Assembly: GCF_041200145.1 (NCBI RefSeq)
Contig: NZ_CP165734.1
Span: 6,863,001 to 6,927,000, forward strand
From: Bradyrhizobium sp. LLZ17
GTDB taxonomy: Bacteria > Pseudomonadota > Alphaproteobacteria > Rhizobiales > Xanthobacteraceae
DNA: 64,000 bases
Direction: 5' to 3'
The notes beneath the pieces are model-generated. The model did not search any database and was not told the DNA's origin. It saw nothing but the letters and a program-made list of their open reading frames with translations. A program made the translations under genes and the position numbers. Every line of letters begins with the position of its first letter. Position 1 is the stretch's first letter. This document shows, one piece after another, positions 46,472-56,399 of the stretch.

Positions 46472-47392
46472 TCAGAACAGGCCGCGGTCCCAAGGCGGGT
46501 CCGGTGAAAAGCGCGCGGCGAGAAAGTCGATGAAGGCGCGCACTTTTGCCGGCGGCCGGCGGTCGGGCAGGTAGACCGCATGCACCGCGGAGGACTGCAT
46601 CTCCGGCTGGTCGAGCGGAAGTGCGACCAGCGTGCCGGCGCGCAAATCGTCTGCGATGATGAAGGTGGGTTGTCGCGCCAGCCCAAGTCCGGCCAGCGTT
46701 GCCGCGCGCAGCGCATCGCCGTTGTTGGCGCGCAGATTGCCGGAGACCTGGACCCGGATCTCGCCGTCCGCGCCGAACAGCCATTCCGCCGCGCTCGCCT
46801 GCTGCGACAGCGTGTAGCCAAGACAATTATGCGCGGCGAGGTCGGCCACGCTGCGCGGCGTGCCGTGCTTCGCAAGATAAGAGGGCGCGGCGCAGACCAC
46901 CAGGCGGTTCGGTGCGAGCCGTCGCGCCACCATGCTGGAGTCGCGCAGCTTGCCGATGCGGATGGCGAGGTCCCAGCCTTCCTCGGCGAGGTCGACGAGG
47001 CGGTCGTTGAGGCCTAGCTCGACCGTGACCTCGGGATGGCGTTCGGAGAACTCCGCGATGAGCGGCGCGATCTGCCTGGTGCCGAACACCACGGGCACGT
47101 TGACGCGCAGCAGCCCGCGCGGCTCGACGCGCTCGCGCGCGACAGCGGCGTCTGCGGCCTCCATGTCGGCGATAATTCGCTCAGAGGATTCGAGGTAACT
47201 GCGTCCAGGCTCGGTGATCGACAGCCGCCGGGTGGTGCGGTGGAATAGCTTGATGCCGAGCCGTGCCTCCAGCGATGCGATGTGCTTCGTGACCATGGTC
47301 TGCGACAGGCCCATGGCCCGGGCCGCGCCGGACAGGCTGCCGTTCGCCGCCACCTTGGCGAAGACTTCCAGGCTGGTCAGGCGATCGAGCAT
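46472..47392 (-). CDS. LysR-family transcriptional regulator
   Basis: The 306-residue regulator has the N-terminal winged helix-turn-helix (FAKVAANGSLSGAARAMGLSQ, VTKHIASLEARLGIKLFHR) and the C-terminal substrate domain starting around residue 90 (GLLRVNVPVVFGTRQIAPLI). It is divergently transcribed from the DoxX gene across a 95-base promoter region with an AT-rich palindrome, so it most likely controls that gene. The effector is unknown. Confidence 0.94.
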   Translation of the reverse strand: MLDRLTSLEVFAKVAANGSLSGAARAMGLSQTMVTKHIASLEARLGIKLFHRTTRRLSITEPGRSYLESSERIIADMEAADAAVARERVEPRGLLRVNVPVVFGTRQIAPLIAEFSERHPEVTVELGLNDRLVDLAEEGWDLAIRIGKLRDSSMVARRLAPNRLVVCAAPSYLAKHGTPRSVADLAAHNCLGYTLSQQASAAEWLFGADGEIRVQVSGNLRANNGDALRAATLAGLGLARQPTFIIADDLRAGTLVALPLDQPEMQSSAVHAVYLPDRRPPAKVRAFIDFLAARFSPDPPWDRGLF

Positions 47393-47425
47393 TCATCTCA
47401 CTCTATTGGTGTGAGGTATATTTCC

Positions 47426-47440
47426 ATAATAGCTTATTAT
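47426..47440. promoter_or_regulatory. AT-rich palindrome, candidate LysR operator
   Basis: ATAATA-GCT-TATTAT is a perfect interrupted palindrome in the divergent promoter region of the LysR and DoxX genes. It stands out from the GC-rich background and fits a LysR recognition site of the T-N11-A type. Function is not tested. Confidence 0.6.
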
Positions 47441-47487
47441 CATCTCAATGGGAATAGATCAGAGTGCGCCGCAACAAGGAGATAGCC

Positions 47488-47931
47488 ATGATCGATTCCC
47501 GAACCGCCCCTTACGCCGCGCTGGTGCTGCGCGTGACCCTGGGCGCGCTCTTCCTGGCCCATGCCAGCCTGAAACTGTTCGTCTTCACTCCCGCCGGGAC
47601 CGCAAAATTCTTCGGCAGCCTCGGCTTCCCGCCGGAGCTCGCCTATCTCGTGATGACGGTCGAGGTGCTCAGCGGCATCGCTCTTATCCTCGGCGTCTGG
47701 ACCCGTTATGCGGCGCTCGCCGGCATCCCGGTGCTGCTCGGCGCGATCTTCACGGTGCATGGTGCGGCCGGCTTCTTCTTCACCAATCCGAAGGGCGGCT
47801 GGGAATTCCCCGCCTTCTGGGCGATTGCACTCGCGGCGCAGGCGCTGCTCGGCGACGGTGCGTTTGCGCTGCGCCCCTCGCGCGATGTCGAGGCGGCGAA
47901 CGGAACGCTGAGCGCCGCACTTTCGCGCTGA
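47488..47931 (+). CDS. DoxX family membrane protein
   Basis: The 147-residue protein has four helices and the DoxX pattern LRVTLGALFLAHASLKLF. The ATG at 47488 has AAGGAG 7 bases upstream; an upstream ATG at 47464 is less likely. DoxX-type proteins are linked with quinone and redox functions in membranes, but the activity is not firmly known. It is the likely target of the divergent LysR regulator. Confidence 0.88.
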   Translation: MIDSRTAPYAALVLRVTLGALFLAHASLKLFVFTPAGTAKFFGSLGFPPELAYLVMTVEVLSGIALILGVWTRYAALAGIPVLLGAIFTVHGAAGFFFTNPKGGWEFPAFWAIALAAQALLGDGAFALRPSRDVEAANGTLSAALSR

Positions 47932-48272
47932 TCTCGTTCCATCGTTGAATTGAGCGAACTGCGGGATCCCGGTCCCGCAGCTTTTTGCTGCGTCCGCATC
48001 CATCTGCGTTCGGCATCGATCCATACCTGAATTGGATCGATCTGCGTCAATCTCGCGCGGACCGTCATTCGGTCGCGATGCCGCATGGTCGAAAACATCG
48101 GCAAACATAGGCGTTCCACCGCATCTCTGCCGGCGTGCTGGCTCTCATGCGCTCGTAGCGCCGATCGACCGCAACCCTTGCCTGCCCCGTCGCTTTGGCC
48201 ATACAGTCCGCGCAACAGGCTGCAGGCAACGACTGCAGCTGCGAAGAAAAAACATTCGGGAGAGACAGCACC
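47932..48272. other. Spacer between DoxX and TRAP operon
   Basis: This 341-base gap holds the DoxX terminator at its start and, before the TRAP operon start, the operon promoter. A 45-codon minus-strand open frame from about 48200 was noticed but has no ribosome site or family match. Confidence 0.4.
47959..47986 (+). terminator. Rho-independent terminator after DoxX gene
   Basis: CTGCGGGA and TCCCGCAG form an 8-bp perfect stem with the loop TCCCGG, followed directly by CTTTTTG. It lies 28 bases after the DoxX stop. Confidence 0.85.
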
Positions 48273-49304
48273 ATGACCATCGTGCCCGTCAGCCGTCGCA
48301 CGTTCATCAAGTCGTCGACGGCAGTGACCGCCGGCCTCGTGCTCTCTCCCGCGATCATCGGCCGCGCCGAAGCCGCGACCTTGAAGCTGAAATGCTCCTC
48401 ATCGCTGCCGAACGACCCCAAATACGCCAACGGTCGCGTCTACTACGACAATCTCGTCAAGAACTTGAAGGCGAACGGGCTCGGCGAGCAGGTCGAGGTC
48501 GCCTTCTTCCCGGACAACCAATTGGGCCAGGAAATCGACGTCATCAACTCGGTGAAGCTCGGCGTCATCGACCTGATGGTGTCGGGCTCGTCGATCTCGG
48601 CCAATCTGGTGCCGCTCGTCGGCACGTTCGATCTCGGCTACCTGTTCGCGAGCTTCCCGCAGCAGACCAAGGCGTTCGACGCCGGCGCAGCCAAGCCGAT
48701 CGAAGATGCGCTGCTCAAGGGCGGCAACATCCGCATCATCGCCTGGGCCTATAATTTCGGCTCGCGCAGCGTGCTCGCCAGAAAGCCGGTGAAGACCCCG
48801 GAGGATCTCGCCGGTCTGAAGATCAGAACGTTGCCCAATCCGGTGATCACCGAATGCCTGCGTCTGATGGGCGCGGCCGCGACGCCGCTGGCCTTCGGCG
48901 AGATCTACACGGCCTTGCAGGCCGGGGTGCTCGATGGTCTCGAGCACGATCCGCCGACGATCCTTGCCAGCAAGTTCTTCGAGACGGCAAAATTCTATGC
49001 GCTGACGCAGCACAATTTCTCGCCGCTCGCGATCTATTTCAGCGACACCACCTACAACCGCATGGATCCGAAACTGCGTGACGGCTTCCTCGATGCCGCG
49101 AAGAAGGCCGCGGCCGATACCCGCGCGCATGGGCTTGCGGTGGAGAAGGAAGCGCTGGCAGCGCTGACCGAGAAGGGCGTGACGGTGGCCGAATGCGACC
49201 GCGAGGCCTTCCGCAAGCGCGTGCTGCCGCAGACCGACAACTTCATCAAGGCGCGGCCGGAGTCCAAGCCCGTCATCGACATCATCCGCGCCACGCAAGC
49301 CTGA
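48273..49304 (+). CDS. TRAP transporter solute-binding protein, DctP family
   Basis: The 343-residue periplasmic binding protein has a Tat-type signal (SRRTFIKSS, then hydrophobic AVTAGLVLSPAIIG). The DctP pattern continues with FFPDNQLGQEIDVINSVKLG, LAGLKIRTLPNPV and FGEIYTALQAGVLDGLEHD. The Arg in LKIRTLPN is the typical carboxylate-binding residue. GGGAGAG lies upstream of ATG 48273. It is first in an operon with the fused permease and the 2-hydroxyacid dehydrogenase. The substrate is likely a carboxylic acid, perhaps a 2-oxo or 2-hydroxy acid. Confidence 0.93.
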   Translation: MTIVPVSRRTFIKSSTAVTAGLVLSPAIIGRAEAATLKLKCSSSLPNDPKYANGRVYYDNLVKNLKANGLGEQVEVAFFPDNQLGQEIDVINSVKLGVIDLMVSGSSISANLVPLVGTFDLGYLFASFPQQTKAFDAGAAKPIEDALLKGGNIRIIAWAYNFGSRSVLARKPVKTPEDLAGLKIRTLPNPVITECLRLMGAAATPLAFGEIYTALQAGVLDGLEHDPPTILASKFFETAKFYALTQHNFSPLAIYFSDTTYNRMDPKLRDGFLDAAKKAAADTRAHGLAVEKEALAALTEKGVTVAECDREAFRKRVLPQTDNFIKARPESKPVIDIIRATQA

Positions 49305-49305
49305 G

Positions 49306-51180
49306 ATGGTCAGGCCTGAGATGGCGATGACGAGCGCCGTTTCCCTCTCGGGCGGCCGTCACGGAAGCATCAGCCTCCTGCTTCGCGTGAGCGATGCGAT
49401 CGCGGCCATCCTGCTCGCCGCCGACCTCGTGGTGGTCTGTGCCTCCGTGCTGCTGCGGTATCTTTTCAACGCGCCGGTCGAATGGTCGGATGACGTCGCG
49501 CGCGGCCTGATGGTCGGTTCGGCCTTCTTCGGCGCGGCAAGCGCGCTCGCACGCGGCGAGAATGTCGGTGTGTCCTTCTTTCGCGATCTCTTGCCGCTGC
49601 GGCTGCGCGCGCTGGTCGATGCCGCCAGTGCGCTGCTGATCGTGCTGATCTCCGGCTACGTCGCCTATAATGCGGTCAAGCTGGGCTCGCTGACGGTCGG
49701 GCAGACCACCGGCTCGGGCCTGCCGCTGGAACTGACGTTCTACCCGATGGGCGTCGGCGCGCTGTTCATGACGGTGTTTGCGATTGATCATCTCTGCGCC
49801 CGGCCGCTCCCCGACATCATCAGGGGCTTCGTTGCCATTGCCGTGCTGACCGGCCTCTACCTCGCCTGGGACTATCTGTCGCCGTCTTCGGTGCCGTCGT
49901 CGGGCACGCTGATGCTGATCGGCTTCTTCGTCACGCTGTTCGGTGGTCTGCCGATCGGCTTTGCGCTGGCGCTCGCCGCACTGATCTTCATCTGGGTCGA
50001 AGGCGCGCTGCCCGGCGTCATCTTTGCGCAGCAGATGGCGCGTGGCATCGACAATTTCGTCCTGCTGGCGATCCCATTCTTCATTCTCGTCGGCTACCTC
50101 ATGGAAGCCAACGGCATGTCGGTGCGGCTGATCGAGCTGTTGCAGCGTGGCGTCGGCCGCATGCGGGGCGGGCTGAACGTCGTGATGGTGGCCTCGATGG
50201 TGCTGTTCTCGGGCATCTCGGGCTCGAAGATGGCGGATGTCGCGGCCGTCGGCTCCGTGCTGATTCCGGCGGCGCGGCGCTCCAGGCAGAATCCGGGCAG
50301 CGCGGTGGCGCTGCTCGCGGCATCCGCGGTGATGGCGGAAACCATTCCGCCCTGCATCAACCTGATCATCCTCGGCTTCGTGGCGAATTTGTCGATCGGC
50401 GGTTTGTTTATCGCGGGGCTCCTGCCGGCGGCGCTGATGGCGCTGGTCCTGATCGCGGTCTCCATCATCTTCGGCAAGCGGCCGGCTGCTGCCGAGGAGA
50501 TCGAGCCGCAGATGCCGGTGTCGGGCTTGTGGAGCGGCGCGATCGCCTCGTTCGGCCTCATCTTCATGATCTTCTTCGGCTTCAAGAGCGGCTTTGCCAC
50601 GGCGACGGAAATTTCTGCCTTCGCGGTGGCCTATGCGCTGGTCGTCGGCAGCCTGGTGTTCCGCGAGCTCAGCTTCACATCCGCCGCGCACAGCTTTGTC
50701 CAGGCCGCGACCCGGGCGGGGCTCGTGCTGTTCATCGTCGCTGCCGCGCAATCGCTTGCCTTCACGCTGACCTTGCAGCAGGTGCCGCACGCGGTGGGCG
50801 AAATCATGCTCGGATTGTCCAAGACCAGCGGGGTCTGGCTGTTCATGCTGCTGGCGATCGCCGTGCTGATCGTGATGGGCTCGGTGCTGGAAGGCGCCGC
50901 CGCCCTCATCATCTTCGGGCCGCTGCTGCTGCCGGTCGCGGTAGAGCTCGGCATCGATCCGCTGCATTTCGGCGTCGTGCTCGTCGTCGCGATGGGCATT
51001 GGCCTGTTCGCGCCGCCGCTCGGGCTCGGGCTGTACGGCGCCTGCCTGATCGGCAATGTGCCGATCGAGCAAACGGTGAAGCCGATCATGGGATATCTGG
51101 GCCTGCTGCTGCTCTGCCTGCTGGTGATCGCGTTCGTGCCGTCGCTCTCCACCGCACTGCCGCGCGCATTCGGCTATTGA
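49306..51180 (+). CDS. TRAP transporter fused permease (DctQ-DctM)
   Basis: The 624-residue membrane protein joins a small DctQ-like domain (residues about 20-180; YLFNAPVEWSDDVARGL) to a large DctM-like domain (about 200-620; SGISGSKMADVAAVGSVLIP and ETIPPCINLIILG). It begins 1 base after the binding protein stop. Fused subunits are common in this group. The transporter is driven by an ion gradient. Confidence 0.93.
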   Translation: MVRPEMAMTSAVSLSGGRHGSISLLLRVSDAIAAILLAADLVVVCASVLLRYLFNAPVEWSDDVARGLMVGSAFFGAASALARGENVGVSFFRDLLPLRLRALVDAASALLIVLISGYVAYNAVKLGSLTVGQTTGSGLPLELTFYPMGVGALFMTVFAIDHLCARPLPDIIRGFVAIAVLTGLYLAWDYLSPSSVPSSGTLMLIGFFVTLFGGLPIGFALALAALIFIWVEGALPGVIFAQQMARGIDNFVLLAIPFFILVGYLMEANGMSVRLIELLQRGVGRMRGGLNVVMVASMVLFSGISGSKMADVAAVGSVLIPAARRSRQNPGSAVALLAASAVMAETIPPCINLIILGFVANLSIGGLFIAGLLPAALMALVLIAVSIIFGKRPAAAEEIEPQMPVSGLWSGAIASFGLIFMIFFGFKSGFATATEISAFAVAYALVVGSLVFRELSFTSAAHSFVQAATRAGLVLFIVAAAQSLAFTLTLQQVPHAVGEIMLGLSKTSGVWLFMLLAIAVLIVMGSVLEGAAALIIFGPLLLPVAVELGIDPLHFGVVLVVAMGIGLFAPPLGLGLYGACLIGNVPIEQTVKPIMGYLGLLLLCLLVIAFVPSLSTALPRAFGY

Positions 51181-51191
51181 AGGAGTTCTCC

Positions 51192-52169
51192 GTGAAGGTT
51201 CTGCTCGCCCACACGCCCGAGATGCGGCGCAACTACTACGGCGATCGCAGCCTCAACGGCTTGCGCTCGATCGCCGAGGTGATCCTGCACGAGGGCGATC
51301 AGCCGCTCGACGCTGCCGGCCTCGTGAACGCGGCGAAAGAGGCTGACATCATCGTGGCCGACCGCATGACCGAGGGCCGCGGCGAGATCTTTCCACAACT
51401 GCCACACCTGCGCGCTTTCGTCCGCTGTGCCGTCGACATCCGCAACGTCGACGTCGAGGCCGCCTCGCAAGCCGGCGTGCTCGTGACCCGCGCCGGCCCC
51501 GGCTTCGTGCAGGCCGTGGTCGAGCTTGCGCTCGGCTTCATGGTTGATCTGTCCCGCGGCGTGTCGCGGGCAACGGCCGACTACCACGCCGGCCGCAAGC
51601 CGGAGGCGCGGATGGGCCGCCAGCTCGGCGGCAGCAAGATCGGTATCATCGGCTATGGCAGCATCGGGCGCTATCTTGCCGAGGTGGCGAAGGTGCTGCG
51701 CATGGACGTGCTGGTGTCCGACCCGTTTGCGACTGTCAACGACAGCGCGATCAGACAGGTTACGCTCGATGAGCTCCTGACCGCATCGGACTACGTCGTC
51801 TGCCTCGCGATCGCCAACGAGCAGACCGAGAAGCTGATCGGGGAGGCGGCGCTGGCGCGCATGCAAAAGCGTGCCGTCTTCATCAATCTCTCGCGTGGCA
51901 ATCTCGTCGACGAGGCAGCACTGGCCCGGGCGCTATTGGAGAACCGCATCGCGGGCGCGGCGATGGACGTCGGACGCGCGCCCGACCAGATGCCGACGCC
52001 GGAGCTTGCGAAATTGCCGAACGTCATCGCCACGCCGCATGTCGGCGGCCTGACGCCGCAGGCGATCGAATACCAGTCGCTGGAAACCGTGCGGCAGGTC
52101 GAGGCGATTATCAAGGGCGAGGCTCCGCAGGGCGCCGTCAACGCCGAGCGCTGGACCCGGCGCGGCTGA
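51192..52169 (+). CDS. D-2-hydroxyacid dehydrogenase family protein, GTG start
   Basis: The 325-residue enzyme of the NAD-dependent 2-hydroxyacid dehydrogenase family has GIIGYGSIGRYLAEVA for NAD and the C-terminal signature VFINLSRGNLVDEAALA, with TPHVGGLTP carrying the catalytic His. AAGGAG lies 6 bases upstream of GTG at 51192, which supports this start although the open frame begins far upstream. It is the third gene in the TRAP operon and probably acts on the imported acid or a product. The substrate is unknown. Confidence 0.9.
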   Translation: MKVLLAHTPEMRRNYYGDRSLNGLRSIAEVILHEGDQPLDAAGLVNAAKEADIIVADRMTEGRGEIFPQLPHLRAFVRCAVDIRNVDVEAASQAGVLVTRAGPGFVQAVVELALGFMVDLSRGVSRATADYHAGRKPEARMGRQLGGSKIGIIGYGSIGRYLAEVAKVLRMDVLVSDPFATVNDSAIRQVTLDELLTASDYVVCLAIANEQTEKLIGEAALARMQKRAVFINLSRGNLVDEAALARALLENRIAGAAMDVGRAPDQMPTPELAKLPNVIATPHVGGLTPQAIEYQSLETVRQVEAIIKGEAPQGAVNAERWTRRG

Positions 52170-52259
52170 AAGCGCGCTCTGCCTTGAACCTCGTCCCGGC
52201 CCGCGACGTCAAAGTTCCATGCCGGGAAAATGGTTCATGAAGCGTCTGAGACCGAGTCG

Positions 52260-52391
52260 ATGAAGTTTCTGACCGCTTCGGCGTGGGCGACCCTGATCGG
52301 TGTGTTGCTGAGCGCCTGCGCTAGCCCTACGTTCGACGAGGACAACAAACCTCCTTATGGCCAGTCAAACGGCAAGCGGCCCGATCGCTAG
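52260..52391 (+). CDS. Tiny lipoprotein
   Basis: The 43-residue protein starts MKFLTASAWATLIGVLL and has a lipobox LLSAC with Cys at residue 20, so the mature part is only 24 residues (CASPTFDEDNKPPYGQS and a basic end). The start ATG overlaps the region of another ATG (52237) in a different frame. It is too short for most gene callers. It stands alone between the TRAP operon and the convergent binding-protein gene. Confidence 0.65.
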   Translation: MKFLTASAWATLIGVLLSACASPTFDEDNKPPYGQSNGKRPDR

Positions 52392-52424
52392 CAACCGAAG
52401 CGGTTGCAGGAAGGGCTGATCGCC

Positions 52425-53591
52425 TTACAACCGATCAACCGCCCTGAACGTCCCGTCCTTCTGGATCACCGTCAAAAACACCTTGGGAGAGGTGTCCATC
52501 GCGCGCGCGCCGAGCGTGATGATGCTGCCGCTGATCTCGAAGCGGCCGACTTCGTGGAAGATCCGCATCAGGTCCGCCCGCGTCGGATTCCGTCCGAGTT
52601 GTTCCAGCGCCGCGGCGACGAGGCGCCCGGAGATATAGCCTTCGAGCGACACGAAATCGGGCGTCAGCGTCGGGTCGAACGCTTTCTGCGCCGCCTGGTA
52701 GTCGGCCACGAGCTTCAGCGACCGGTCCCACGGAAACGGTACGACCTGCGAGACGATGACGCCGTCCCCCTCGGCTCCGAGTTCTCTGGCGAGCGCAACG
52801 GCGCCGACGAACGAGATGTTGACGAAAGTTGGCGAGACGCCGCTGCGGTGTGCGAGCTTGATGAATTCGGCGCAGGGACCATAAGTCCCGACCATGACGA
52901 TGGCCTCGGGCTCGGCGCGCTTGATCACCCGCCAGGCCGCGCCGACCGCCCTTGTGTTGCGCTCGAAGGTGCCTTCGGCGGCAAGCTCGAGCCCGCGCTT
53001 GGCAAGCGCGCGCTTCACGCCCGCAAGACCGTCGCGGCCGAACGAATCGTCCTGGTAGAAGATGCCGATGCGGGTGAAGTGGCGATCTTCGGTGAGGTGC
53101 TTGATCCACGTCTCGGCTTCCGCGCCGTAGCTGGCGCGAATGTTGACGACGTTCGAGAGCTCGGCATCGCGCAAGAAGTCGGCGCCGCTGAGCGGCCCGA
53201 TGAAGGGAACGTTGCTCGCGCTGGTGATCGGGATGGTCGCCATCGCGGTCGGCGTTCCCACTGCGCCGATCAGCGCGAACACCTTGTCGTCCTCGATCAA
53301 CCGCAGCGTCTGTGCCACCGAACGGTCGGGATCGTAGCCGTCGTCGCGGCTGATGAGCTGCAGCTTCCGCCCATGGACGCCGCCCTTTGCGTTGATTTCC
53401 GTGAACGCCACGACGACGCCTTGTCGCATGCGTTGTCCGAGCGCGGAGGAGGGGCCTTCGAGTGCGGCGGCCTGACCGAAAAGGATCGCATCCTCACTGA
53501 CGCCGATCTCATCGCCTCTGGCCGTGAGGTTGGTCGCGGCCAACAATGCGATGGTCAGGACGATGCATCTGGCTGATCGAAATCGATACAT
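52425..53591 (-). CDS. ABC transporter substrate-binding protein, branched-chain amino acid (Leu/Ile/Val) type
   Basis: The 388-residue protein has a signal peptide (cleavage near TARGDEI) and a type I periplasmic-binding fold: VSEDAILFGQAAALEGPSSA at the start, INAKGGVHGRKLQLISRDDG and VFALIGAVGTPTAMATIP. It is a LivJ/LivK or urea/amide-type binding protein. No transporter genes adjoin it, so it is an orphan binding protein, which is frequent in Bradyrhizobium. The substrate is unknown. Confidence 0.92.
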   Translation of the reverse strand: MYRFRSARCIVLTIALLAATNLTARGDEIGVSEDAILFGQAAALEGPSSALGQRMRQGVVVAFTEINAKGGVHGRKLQLISRDDGYDPDRSVAQTLRLIEDDKVFALIGAVGTPTAMATIPITSASNVPFIGPLSGADFLRDAELSNVVNIRASYGAEAETWIKHLTEDRHFTRIGIFYQDDSFGRDGLAGVKRALAKRGLELAAEGTFERNTRAVGAAWRVIKRAEPEAIVMVGTYGPCAEFIKLAHRSGVSPTFVNISFVGAVALARELGAEGDGVIVSQVVPFPWDRSLKLVADYQAAQKAFDPTLTPDFVSLEGYISGRLVAAALEQLGRNPTRADLMRIFHEVGRFEISGSIITLGARAMDTSPKVFLTVIQKDGTFRAVDRL

Positions 53592-53882
53592 CAGGACGTC
53601 TTGCCGGGTACGGAGAGCGCTTTCGAGAAAGCTATCGCAGCGGCCTGAACAGCTCGCTAACCGGCGACGGTTTGGCGGCCCGTATTACTGCGGGGAAGCC
53701 GGCATCTCGCGTCCCTAAAGGTTCAGGTCATTCCTGCACTTCATTAACCACGCCGGGTCATGCGGAATAGCCGGGTTCCGAAATTGCAAAGTTCTTAACC
53801 GCAGGCCTGTTCCGATCGTCGCTCCGAGGAATCAACCAGAGGTTCGGTTGGGGTCGGGCGCGGAGAGGACGGCGGCTTCAGG
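53592..53882. other. Divergent promoter region
   Basis: This 291-base gap separates the binding-protein gene from the CHASE-GGDEF-EAL gene. No repeat or small gene is seen. It should contain promoters for both genes. Confidence 0.4.
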
Positions 53883-56314
53883 ATGGGCGATCGCGATCAG
53901 AATGATCAGGATCGGAGGCGGATGACCGGACGGTGGGGTCTCGCGCCGCTGTTCGCGCTCTATCGTCCTGCGCTGGTCGCAGCCGGGCTCGGGCTCTTGT
54001 TCGCGCTGGCGGGCGCTGCGGGGGTGGCGCGGTGGGAAGACCGCGTCAACGGGATCGAGTTCGACAGCGCGGCCGAAACCGAAGCGATCGTCATTCAGAA
54101 CGGCATGAACGAATATATCAGCCGGCTGGTTGCGCTGCGCACTTTGTTCGAGTCGATCAACGAGGACATCACCCGCAGCGAGTTCGAGTCCTTCAGCGCC
54201 CGACTATTCGAACGTCACCCGGGCATGCTGCGCATTGCCTGGCTGCCGCGCGTCAACCGCAAGGAGCGCGCCGAATACGAGGCGGCCGCGGTCACGGACG
54301 GCATCTCCGGTTATCGCATCAAGTCGCTCCAGGGCGAGAGCTTTGCAACCGCGCCGCAGAGCGACGAATATTTTCCGGTCTTCTACTCGACGCAGCCGAA
54401 GACCTCGCCCGTCTACGGGATGGACTATGCGACCGTTCCGGAACGGCGCGCGGTGCTCGAGCGCGCCCGCGACAACGATCGCATCTCCGCCATCCGCACC
54501 CGCCTGTACGAGCCGAGGGAGGGCGGGCGCTTGCCCGACGTCCTCGTCGCCGTTCCCGTTTATGCCAAGGGCACCTCGCGCGAGACGGTCGCGGACCGGC
54601 GTCGCAATCTGGCGGGCTACGTCATCGGCGTGTTCGACCTGGCGCTGCTGATGCAGGACATTCGTGTGACGACCGGCGCAAGCCCCGCGATCAGCATGAA
54701 CGTCTATCCGCCGTTCACGGGGCAAATCGTGAGCCTCGACCAGATCCTGCCGGATTATTCGTCGACGGCCACCGCGCCGCAGTCGATGCGCGACGTCGCG
54801 CAGGGCCTGCACTGGTCCGGTCATCTCAAGATCGGAGATACCGATTGGCAGGTGCGTGCGATGCCGACGGCCGGCGGTCCGCTGGAGATGGCTTACGACC
54901 GCACGGTCACGGTGCTCACAGTAGGTGTGCTACTCACATTCTCGCTTGCGATCTATCTGATGCTGGCCAGCCGCAATTCGCGGCGGCTGTCGCTGGCGAA
55001 CCGGCGCGTGCTCGAGCTTGCCCAGACCGACATCCTGACCGGCCTGCCGAATCGCGCGTTTTTTTCTCGGGCGGCTTGACGAGCTCAACGGTCAGTTGAA
55101 TGACTCTGGTGCGTCCTTCTCGATCCTGATGCTCGATCTCGACCGCTTCAAGAACGTCAACGACTCCCTCGGTCATGGCGCTGGCGATGCGCTGCTGCGT
55201 CAGGTAGCGCAGCGGCTGAAATCCGCGCTGTGGGCGGGCGACGTGCTGGCACGGCTCGGCGGCGACGAATTCGCCATCATCCGGCAAGGCGGCGAGGACC
55301 AGCGTGCGTGCGCGATCGAGCTGGCGGGGCGGATCGCCAAGCTCGTGGCGGAGCCGTTTCCGCTGCCCGGTCACCGCGTCGAGATCGGCACCAGCATCGG
55401 CATTGCCATCGCACCGGATCACGGCAGCGACCAGGAGCAGTTGCTGAAGAAGGCCGACCTTGCACTGTACCGCTCGAAATCGGCGGGCCGCAACTGCTTC
55501 ACCGTCTACGACGAGGCGATGTCGACCGAGCTCGAAGCGCGCAACACGCTGGAAGGGGGATTTGCGCGACGCCATCGCGCTTTGCCAGCTGGAGGTGCAC
55601 TATCAGCCGTTCGTCGATGCTCTCTGCGGGGCGCGGCGTGGCTTCGAGGCGCTGGTGCGCTGGCGGCATCCGACCCGCGGCCTGATCCCGCCCGACCAGT
55701 TCATCGCGCTTGCGGAGGAGACCGGGCTGATCGTGCCGCTCGGCGAGTTGGTGCTGCGTCGCGCCTGCGCGGATGCCGCCGCCTGGCCCTCGGAGCTGAT
55801 CGTCGCCGTCAACCTGTCGCCGATCCAGTTCAAGGAGCCCGATCTGTTCGACACGATCTGTGCGGCACTGCGCGATTCCGGGCTGCCGCCGCAACGGCTC
55901 GAGATCGAAATCACCGAATCCGTCCTGCTCGAGCGTGGCACCGAGAACCACGCCTTCATGGAGCGGCTGAAGCACATCGGCATCGAGCTCGCGCTCGACG
56001 ATTTCGGCACCGGCTACTCGTCGCTCAGCTACCTCACCGCGTTCCCGTTCGACAAGATCAAGATCGACAAGTCGTTCATCCGCAACCTCACGCACCAGCC
56101 GCGCAGCTCCGCCATCATCGCCTCGATCGTGACACTGGCGCGCGGCCTGGACATGTCGGTGACCGCCGAGGGCGTCGAGACCCGCGAGGAGTACGACCGC
56201 CTGAAGGCGCTCGGCGTCAACTTCGCGCAAGGCTATCTGTTCGGCCGCCCGCAGCCGATCGAGCGGATTCTGTTCGACGCGCCTGCCAAACCCTCGCAGC
56301 GCGACGCCGCCTGA
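53883..56314 (+). pseudogene. CHASE-GGDEF-EAL protein (c-di-GMP metabolism), two frameshifts
   Basis: The restored product of 809 residues would be a membrane c-di-GMP enzyme. It has a membrane segment (27-48), a periplasmic CHASE sensor (about 70-300), a second membrane helix (about 345-365), GGDEF with RLGGDEFAII and EAL with GFEALVRW and ALDDFGTGYSSL. Two insertions break it: a 7-T run at 55059-55065 should be 6 T, and a 5-G run at 55555-55559 should be 4 G. Fixing both gives an open frame whose length is exactly a multiple of three. As given, the frame stops at 55079, before GGDEF. Both active-site motifs are intact, so cyclase and/or phosphodiesterase activity is possible. Confidence 0.85.
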
Positions 56315-56399
56315 GCTGACCGCCCGACCGGCATGCGCGAAAATCGCTTGACCAGGTCATTCCCGGATGGTCGGAAGGATCGTCCAGGGATGAAACACA

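Noticed and set aside
48065..48202. 45-codon minus-strand frame before the TRAP operon
   Set aside because: No ribosome site, no recognisable family and no signal of conservation visible from one sequence.
49282..51072. 596-codon minus-strand open frame opposite the TRAP permease
   Set aside because: Low-complexity His/Gln/Arg/Asp/Glu-rich translation is typical of the antisense of a membrane protein gene; no ribosome site or domain.
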